Made by a program: the position numbers and the translations under genes. Source: Arachidicoccus ginsenosidivorans (GTDB lineage Bacteria; Bacteroidota; Bacteroidia; Chitinophagales; Chitinophagaceae). From it: a DNA stretch of 64,000 nucleotides. Each line of letters starts with the position of its first letter. Position 1 is the stretch's first letter. The notes beneath the pieces are model-generated. The model had not been told where the DNA came from and did no database searches. It saw only the letters and a list, made by a program, of their open reading frames with translations. The DNA lies in contig NZ_CP042434.1 of NCBI RefSeq assembly GCF_007971385.1, positions 3,906,001-3,970,000 of the forward strand, in the 5' to 3' direction. Positions 58,440-64,000 of this stretch are shown piece by piece.

Positions 58440-61253
58440 ATGAAGCATCTCAACATCTCTTTTAAATTATTAGCGGCATCACTCATGGTGGCTGCAATGC
58501 TCTCTGTTTCGGCTCAGGGGGTTAGGCAGACCAAGCTAAAGCAGTTTAAACTCATGAGCTCCACCCAGGTAAAAGTAGGGGGCGCTGAAATTTCTAATCC
58601 GAATTATAAGGGCGATCTCGGATGGTTTGATGCGGTGGTTCCTTCCACTGTTCTTACTGCGCTTGTCGCCAATAAAGTGTACCCGGATCCACATATCGGT
58701 ATGAACAATATGCTGATCCCGGACGCCAATGATAGCTTTAGTGTGGCCTATGGGTTGGATAAATATTCTTATTTACCTCATGTTAAAAACCCCTGGAAAG
58801 ATCCTTATTGGTATAGAACGACTTTTAAGGCGGGAGCAGTGGATGCAACCAAACGATTTGAACTCATTTTTGACGGGATTAATTATAGAGCCGAGGTCTG
58901 GATGAATGGACACCGGGTTGCTGATTCTTCTGAGATGGTAGGCATGTTTGCTAAATACGGGTTTGATGTGACTAAATTTATAAAACCCAATGGCACCAAT
59001 GCATTAGCCGTTAAGATTTATCCATTGGATTATCCTGGTACACCGGATTCGGAGCAATTGGAAGCGTTAGGTAGCTTTTATCTGAATGGTGGTCCAACAG
59101 GCGATATCGGTAAAAACGTGACCATGCTTTGCTCTGTGGGATGGGACTGGATGCCGCCGGTCAGAGACCGCAATATGGGTATCTGGCAACCGGTTTATAT
59201 TAGAGAAACCGGTGTTGTACATTTTGGCAATACGCAACTGATCACTGAATTACCAAAACTTCCTGATACAACTGAGGCAGCCTTAAAACTAAATCTGACA
59301 CTGCATAACAGCAGCAATGCCGCTGTCAAAGGACAACTGCAGGTTAGCATCAATCCGGATAACTTTTCTGGGGCTGCTAACGATAAAATTGCTTTTAGTC
59401 AGGAGGTGACGCTTAAGGCGAATGCTGATGGGCAATTACATCTGGATCCTGAAAAGGTGCAGGAGCTGTTGGTGAAAAATCCCAAACTCTGGTGGCCAAA
59501 TGGCTATGGCAATCCTAATTTGTATAAAATTAATTTGAAATTTACCAGCGCAGGAAATGTGTTGGATGACACCAGTTTTGTTTTTGGTATGCGCACGGTA
59601 AAGTCCACTGCAGCGGCCGTAGGTGGACATTATGATGGCTTTTACCGTAGGTATTTTTATGTCAATGGTAAGAGGATTCATCTTGTGGGCGGCGCCTGGG
59701 TACCGGATATGATGCTAGATAGAAATGCGCAGCGGTTTTATACAGAGCTAGCCTTATGTAAAAATGCCAATCTGAACCTGATTCGTATCTGGGGTGGTGG
59801 AGTAACACCGCCGGAACCATTCTGGGACGCTGCAGACCGGCTGGGTCTTTTGGTCTGGAATGATTTCTGGGTGACCGGCGATACGCAAGGTGAATTTAAA
59901 GGCTCGCCAGACTATCCCTTTCAGGGCAATGTGTTTTTAAGAAATGTAACCAGTTCTATATTAAGCATCCGTAACCATGCAAGCCTTTTGGTCTGGACCG
60001 GCGGTAATGAAGGCCATGCCCGCAAAGCGCTTTATGACGGAATGCGTCAGGCGATCATTGATCTGGATGGAACAAGACCATTTATCCCAAGTTCTTCCGG
60101 ATATGCAAAAATGCCCAAAGGGTGGCCGGGCGCCTGGCCGGATAATAAGCCGGCGGGCGTTTATAGCGGAGGCCCTTATGCCTGGAAGGATCCTAAAGTT
60201 TATTACAGTCTGGCAGATACAGCAAAGGACTGGTTGTTTAAAGATGAGACCGGCATTCCTTCTCAGCCGCCTCTCAATACCTTAAGAAAGGTCATCCCGG
60301 ATATGGTCTGGGATACTACCCTGCCTTATCCTTTCAATAATACCTGGGGTTATCATGATGCCTGTACGGGTGCTGGTAAATACGACGCGTATTATGCAGA
60401 TATGGTGAGTCGGTATGGACAACCTATGCAGTTGGATAGTTTCTCTAATAAAATGCAGTTGATGAACGCCACCGGATACCAAGGTATTTTTGAAGCGGCC
60501 AATTCAAAAATAAGCGAAAATGGCGGCGTGATGCTCTGGAAGCTGAATGCGGCTTTGCCCAGTGTCATCTGGCAGATCTATGACTGGTATTTATTGCCCA
60601 ACGCTGGCTATTACTATATGAAAAAAGCCTGCGAACCGGTGCATGTTCAGTTTAACCTGAATGATTCCAGTGTGGCCGTTATAAATCGGAGCAGATTTGA
60701 TCAAAAGAATCTAAAGGCAGTGGCCACGCTTTATGATATTAATGGGAAGCAATTGGCGCAAAATGCAGGTAATATTAATTTGGTACAGGCCGATCATGGC
60801 TTGGAGGCTTTTAGTTTGAAAAAGGTATTGCAATCACATCAGACATTTGCTTTTGTATTGCTTTCACTAAAAGATAATGCGGGTAAGGAGGTGTCAAGTA
60901 ATGTTTACTGGACAGCGCCAGAAAATAATTATAAGGCCCTTAATCATATGAGCGCTTCCTCTTTAAAGATCGATGTTGTAAAATCAGATTGGCAGCATAG
61001 TCGAAGCAGCCTAACACTTAAATTAGCCAACACAGGTAATCAGGTCGCCTTTTTTGTCAGAGGTCAGATAATGGTAGGGAATAATGAAGTGATGCCTGCT
61101 TTATGGTCTGATAATTATGTGACCATTGCACCTGGTGAAAGCAAAGAAATCAGCGTGAATTTTCACCGGGTGATGGGAACAGGGAATTTGCAGATTAAAT
61201 TCTCTGGCTGGAATACGCCAGATCAAACTGTTGATTTTAGTACCGAATATTAA
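58440..61253 (+). CDS. Secreted glycoside hydrolase family 2 (exo-beta-glucosaminidase/mannosidase-like)
   Basis: A 937-residue exported enzyme with a signal peptide (KLLAASLMVAAMLSVSAQG). An N-terminal sugar-binding jelly roll (about 50-220: WYRTTFKAG, IFDGINYRAEVWMNGHRVAD), Ig-like domains, and a TIM barrel with IRIWGGGVTPPEPFWDAADR, VWTGGNEGHARKALY (acid/base glutamate in the GNE motif, about residue 520) and FKDETGIPSQPPL (nucleophile region) follow. The best matches by pattern are exo-beta-D-glucosaminidase (CsxA type) and beta-mannosidase-like GH2. A C-terminal beta-sandwich ends the protein. It is likely periplasmic or surface-located and trims chitosan-like or mannoside oligosaccharides; the substrate is not provable here. 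No SusC/SusD neighbours are present. Confidence 0.83.
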   Translation: MKHLNISFKLLAASLMVAAMLSVSAQGVRQTKLKQFKLMSSTQVKVGGAEISNPNYKGDLGWFDAVVPSTVLTALVANKVYPDPHIGMNNMLIPDANDSFSVAYGLDKYSYLPHVKNPWKDPYWYRTTFKAGAVDATKRFELIFDGINYRAEVWMNGHRVADSSEMVGMFAKYGFDVTKFIKPNGTNALAVKIYPLDYPGTPDSEQLEALGSFYLNGGPTGDIGKNVTMLCSVGWDWMPPVRDRNMGIWQPVYIRETGVVHFGNTQLITELPKLPDTTEAALKLNLTLHNSSNAAVKGQLQVSINPDNFSGAANDKIAFSQEVTLKANADGQLHLDPEKVQELLVKNPKLWWPNGYGNPNLYKINLKFTSAGNVLDDTSFVFGMRTVKSTAAAVGGHYDGFYRRYFYVNGKRIHLVGGAWVPDMMLDRNAQRFYTELALCKNANLNLIRIWGGGVTPPEPFWDAADRLGLLVWNDFWVTGDTQGEFKGSPDYPFQGNVFLRNVTSSILSIRNHASLLVWTGGNEGHARKALYDGMRQAIIDLDGTRPFIPSSSGYAKMPKGWPGAWPDNKPAGVYSGGPYAWKDPKVYYSLADTAKDWLFKDETGIPSQPPLNTLRKVIPDMVWDTTLPYPFNNTWGYHDACTGAGKYDAYYADMVSRYGQPMQLDSFSNKMQLMNATGYQGIFEAANSKISENGGVMLWKLNAALPSVIWQIYDWYLLPNAGYYYMKKACEPVHVQFNLNDSSVAVINRSRFDQKNLKAVATLYDINGKQLAQNAGNINLVQADHGLEAFSLKKVLQSHQTFAFVLLSLKDNAGKEVSSNVYWTAPENNYKALNHMSASSLKIDVVKSDWQHSRSSLTLKLANTGNQVAFFVRGQIMVGNNEVMPALWSDNYVTIAPGESKEISVNFHRVMGTGNLQIKFSGWNTPDQTVDFSTEY

Positions 61254-61295
61254 GCCTTGGATTAGGGTTTAAGGGGCACATTTGTAATTCACAAG

Positions 61296-61354
61296 CAACA
61301 AGACCGCCCTAGGGGAAAATGAAAAGATCATTTTCCCCTAGGGCGGTCTTGTTG
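61296..61354. terminator. 27-bp perfect hairpin, bidirectional terminator
   Basis: Arms of 27 nt, perfectly complementary, 5-nt loop AAAGA; GC-rich core ACCGCCCTAGGGG. It lies 43 nt after the GH2 stop and faces the convergent small membrane protein gene. Confidence 0.8.
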
Positions 61355-61443
61355 AAAATACGTATATTTATATGTAATTGAAATAGATTGAGTTATGTGT
61401 AATTGAAAATGTGATTTGACAGTAGGAATTGAGCTTTATAAAG

Positions 61444-61701
61444 CTATTTTGAGGTCTCGTTTTTCTGGTTCCAAAAATATATCAAAAGTGAAAATAGAGC
61501 GCTGCATATGAAAGCAAACACTGTCCAAATTAATAAGTTATGGGTTGCATTATCGACCGTGTCGCTAAAATATAAAATAGAGAAACAGGCGAGCATCCAA
61601 AGCGAAGAAAGCCTGATCAAAATACTCAGTACTTCCTTAATTCTGGATAATCTACTTATTATTAGCCTTTTAGGCGTTTTTATTGAAAATAACTTTGTCA
61701 T
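61444..61701 (-). CDS. Small two-helix membrane protein
   Basis: An 85-residue protein with ATG at 61701. Basic N-terminus (KTPKRLIISRLSRIKEVL), then two hydrophobic helices (SSLWMLACFSILYFS and LLIWTVFAFICSALFSLLIY), and a charged tail WNQKNETSK. It has a normal start and is followed by no other minus-strand gene nearby. I do not recognise a family. It may be a real small inner-membrane protein of unknown role; the alternative is a chance frame, though the hydrophobic pattern and codon use speak for coding. Confidence 0.45.
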   Translation of the reverse strand: MTKLFSIKTPKRLIISRLSRIKEVLSILIRLSSLWMLACFSILYFSDTVDNATHNLLIWTVFAFICSALFSLLIYFWNQKNETSK

Positions 61702-61824
61702 GGGGCGCGCATTACTTTAACTTTATACTTGATTGTAATGCGAAGTAAATGCCTCCCACTGACAGCCTTATGGCAGTCAGAGAAAATCGCCTAAAAAAAA
61801 TGTTCAGTTGACCACTTTGTGCAT

Positions 61825-62253
61825 TCAGGATTTTACTTTATAAAATCCGGCTTTTTCCATAATCTGGATAATATTGGGGTAAGTATCCTCCATGCAAAGG
61901 TCGATTTGTGCCTGATCGGCCCAGATGACCTGCTCAATATCTTCTTCAATTTGTGGGACTAAGTGTTGGCCGTCGGGAGTGCTCATAGCAAACCAATGGG
62001 TCTCCTTTTCTACATCCTGATTGGACCATTTATCAAAATATTCATGGTAGGTGATACCCAGAAGGGGACCGGCGTTTACCTCCTGCAGCCCAGTTTCCTC
62101 TTTGACTTCTCTTATAGCACACTGCTTGACGGATTCACCTTCGTCTAGTTTGCCTTTCGGTAAGTCCCAGTAACCTCTTCTAAAGATTAAAAGAAGATGA
62201 CCCTTTGGGTCAGTAATCAGACCACCTGCTGCTATGATTCTGGGCTTTTGCAT
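61825..62253 (-). CDS. NUDIX hydrolase
   Basis: A 142-residue cytoplasmic protein with an intact Nudix box, GKLDEGESVKQCAIREVKEE then TGL (about residues 34-56), which fits GX5EX7REUXEEXGU. The N-terminal PRIIAAGGLITDPKGHLLL and RRGYWDLPKGKL are typical of MutT-type or diadenosine-polyphosphate hydrolases. The substrate is not assignable. It is divergent from pyrE with about 100 nt between them. Confidence 0.85.
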   Translation of the reverse strand: MQKPRIIAAGGLITDPKGHLLLIFRRGYWDLPKGKLDEGESVKQCAIREVKEETGLQEVNAGPLLGITYHEYFDKWSNQDVEKETHWFAMSTPDGQHLVPQIEEDIEQVIWADQAQIDLCMEDTYPNIIQIMEKAGFYKVKS

Positions 62254-62324
62254 AATAGATTATTTTGACGTTTTAAATGAGGGACTAAATTTACCAATAT
62301 TGGCCTAACAAGGCAATAATATTT

Positions 62325-62332
62325 TACCTTCG
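62325..62332 (+). promoter_or_regulatory. Probable -7 element for pyrE
   Basis: TACCTTCG, one mismatch to TAnnTTTG, with TTGG at 62300-62303 (about 21-nt gap) as a possible -33 box. Confidence 0.4.
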
Positions 62333-62350
62333 TGAAAATTTTTTAGAGTT

Positions 62351-62985
62351 ATGGCAAAGACCGATGAAAAAGTAATCGCCGAGAAATTATTACAGGCTGG
62401 GGCTGTTAAATTAAGTCCGGAAAAACCTTTTACCTGGGCAAGCGGGTGGAAGAGTCCGATTTATTGTGATAATCGTAAATTGTTATCTTTTCCTTTTATC
62501 AGGGACTTTATTAAAAGTGAGCTGTGTAATGTCGTCTTTGAAGCTTATCCTGAAGCAGATGCTATTGCGGGTGTTGCCACGGCGGGTATTCCCTGGGGGC
62601 TATGGTGGCTGACCAGCTAAAACTGCCTTTTGTGTATGTTCGCTCCAAACCCAAAGCTCATGGAATGGGCAATCAGATTGAAGGGAAATTAGAACAGGAT
62701 TGGAAGGTGGTTATGATTGAAGATTTGATTTCTACGGGATTGAGTAGCCTCGATGCTGTAAATGTTTTAAAAGCTGAAAATGTTGATGTTATAAGTGTTG
62801 TTTCAATATTTAATTACGGTTTTCAAAAGGCGGTAGATGCTTTTGCTGCTAATGAAACAGCATATAAATCGTTGACCAATTATGGAGCGCTAATTGAGCT
62901 GGCCAAGGCAAAAGGAATGATTCAGCCTGAAAGTGAGCCTGAACTTTTAGCGTGGAGAGAAAAGCCGGCTGAATGGGGCATATAA
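62351..62985 (+). CDS. pyrE: Orotate phosphoribosyltransferase (single-base frameshift)
   Basis: Converts orotate and PRPP to OMP in pyrimidine synthesis; cytoplasmic, about 211 residues when corrected. The N-terminal part has FTWASGWKSPIYCDNRKLLS (residues about 27-46) and DAIAGVATAGIPWG. The frame is lost at the G5 run 62595-62599. One more G gives GIPWGAMVADQLKLPFVYVR. The catalytic PRPP loop is VVMIEDLISTGLSSLDAVNV (the Asp-Leu-Ile-Ser-Thr-Gly PRTase signature), and SKPKAHGMGNQIEG carries the flexible-loop lysines. The ends match the PyrE family closely, so sequencing error is likely. Confidence 0.92.
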
Positions 62986-63200
62986 AAAATTGGGGAGAAG
63001 TGCAATTTAGTTATTAGACGAGAATTAGTCGTTTATAATAGAAACAAGGAATGTAAATATTTTTGTAGTTGAATGTAAAATAATATGTTACGGATTTTAA
63101 TTGCAATAAATTATCTGGTGGAATTTATTAAACTATGACCAAATAGGAAACTGCTAAAAATATAAGAATATTTATATAACTTGTTGTAAAATAATAATTT

Positions 63201-64000
63201 ATGGGATTCTTTGGAAATTTATTTGGTAAGAAAGAAAAGGAAACTTTGGATCAAGGTCTGGAAAAGACCAAGGACAACTTTCTGTCTAAGATTACCAAAG
63301 CGGTGGCGGGGAAAACTACTGTAGATGATGAGGTATTGGACAATCTGGAAGATGCGCTCATTACTGCTGATGTAGGTGTGGATACGACGCTGGAAATTGT
63401 GGACCGAGTTCAAAAAAGAGTAGCTAAAGATAAATATGTCACTACCAGTGAATTGAATAGATTACTTCAAGAAGAAATTGAAGCATTGCTGCCGGACGTT
63501 AAAGAAGAAAACTTTGGCAGTTTTGAACTGACTGGGATAAAGAAGCCATATGTGTTATTGGTAGTTGGCGTAAATGGAGTTGGCAAAACAACCACTATCG
63601 GCAAGCTGGCTGCCAGGTATAAAGCTGCTGGAAATAGTGTTGTTTTAGGAGCGGCAGATACTTTTAGAGCTGCTGCAGTTGATCAGCTAACGATTTGGAG
63701 TGAACGGGTAGGGGTGCCGATCGTAAAGCAGCCGATGGGCAGCGATCCTGCTTCTGTAGCGTTTGATACCGTACAAAGTGCGGTAGCTAAGAATGCGGAT
63801 ATTGCCATTATTGACACAGCTGGCCGTCTGCACAATAAAGTGCATCTGATGGATGAGCTGAATAAAATCAAGCGGGTGATAGAGAAAGTAGTGCCTGGAG
63901 GACCAAGTGATGTGCTGCTGGTACTGGATGGATCTACCGGTCAAAACGCTTTAGAACAAGCTAAACAATTTACTGAAACAACAAATGTTTCTTCATTGGC
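63201..64000 (+). CDS. ftsY: Signal recognition particle receptor FtsY (cut by window edge)
   Basis: The first 266 codons of the SRP receptor GTPase, running off the right edge. It starts at ATG 63201 (MGFFGNLFGKKEKETL). The N domain is helical (residues about 1-100), and the G domain has LLVVGVNGVGKTTTIGKLAA (P-loop, about 118-137), GAADTFRAAAVDQL, AIIDTAGRLHNKVHLMDEL and LLVLDGSTGQNALEQAKQF. FtsY docks SRP-ribosome complexes at the membrane and resets the pathway by reciprocal GTP hydrolysis with Ffh. It is short at the N-terminus, lacking the long acidic A domain of E. coli, as in many Bacteroidota. The sequence to the edge is unbroken. Confidence 0.95.
   Translation, partial: MGFFGNLFGKKEKETLDQGLEKTKDNFLSKITKAVAGKTTVDDEVLDNLEDALITADVGVDTTLEIVDRVQKRVAKDKYVTTSELNRLLQEEIEALLPDVKEENFGSFELTGIKKPYVLLVVGVNGVGKTTTIGKLAARYKAAGNSVVLGAADTFRAAAVDQLTIWSERVGVPIVKQPMGSDPASVAFDTVQSAVAKNADIAIIDTAGRLHNKVHLMDELNKIKRVIEKVVPGGPSDVLLVLDGSTGQNALEQAKQFTETTNVSSL

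Noticed and set aside
9638..62985. Phase variation by homopolymer slippage as the cause of the frameshifts
   Set aside because: The runs are short (3-7 bases) and the affected genes are mostly housekeeping ones, where on/off switching would be lethal; sequencing error explains them better.
1..64000. CRISPR arrays and rRNA operons
   Set aside because: No regularly spaced repeats and no rRNA sequence were seen on either strand.

Overview
The window is a chromosomal stretch of a Bacteroidota bacterium, most likely of the Chitinophagaceae type. The evidence is the Bacteroidota -7 promoter element (TAnnTTTG) in front of many genes, the Bacteroidota-type arginine decarboxylase and AMP nucleosidase, a long Lgt, a DUF3472 protein, a PorW/SprE-like TPR protein of the type IX secretion/gliding system, and the CcsA plus small CcmD pair beside gdhA. 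The genus call is inference only. I see no rRNA genes, CRISPR array, intact prophage or complete insertion sequence. Most of the window is housekeeping. | Layout: 1-5 kb holds the start of glnS (cut by the edge), speA, rplT-rpmI and a ClC channel. 5-9 kb holds trhO, then a small decayed accessory patch (transposase relic, a secreted DUF6705-like protein, an orphan C-terminal fragment), then AMP nucleosidase. 9-18.6 kb holds a lone HsdR-N nuclease-fold protein, ccsA-ccmD-gdhA, prfB with its programmed frameshift, tilS, a DUF3467 protein, pruA and pdhB. 19-33.6 kb holds two envelope proteins, gyrA, a TPR protein, a basic secreted protein, rdgB with an unknown partner, ilvE, a Na+/H+ antiporter, an AraC regulator and a beta-barrel protein. 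34-43 kb holds a DUF3472 protein, yidC, a CBS-domain cystathionine beta-synthase, a NUDIX protein, ugd, pepT and tRNA-Arg(CCG). 43-53 kb, mostly on the minus strand, holds an S24/XRE repressor with candidate operators, a class A PBP, the PorW-like protein, an L,D-transpeptidase and rsmE. 53-64 kb holds lon, lgt, a family 9 glycosyltransferase, a GH2 glycosidase, a small membrane protein, a NUDIX protein, pyrE and the start of ftsY. | Functional themes: envelope building (PBP1A, L,D-transpeptidase, YidC, Lgt, Ugd, GT9, PorW), translation (rplT, rpmI, prfB, tilS, trhO, rsmE, glnS), amino acid and nucleotide metabolism (speA, gdhA, pruA, ilvE, cbs, amn, pyrE, rdgB), and proteostasis/export (lon, yidC, ftsY). 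| The strongest window-wide anomaly is that thirteen otherwise well-formed genes are each broken by one single-nucleotide indel, twelve of them losses and nearly all in or beside homopolymer runs. Restoring one base gives a continuous, family-typical protein in every recognisable case. This looks like residual sequencing or assembly error rather than decay, so these genes are annotated at full length with the shift marked. The prfB shift is different and is a genuine programmed one.
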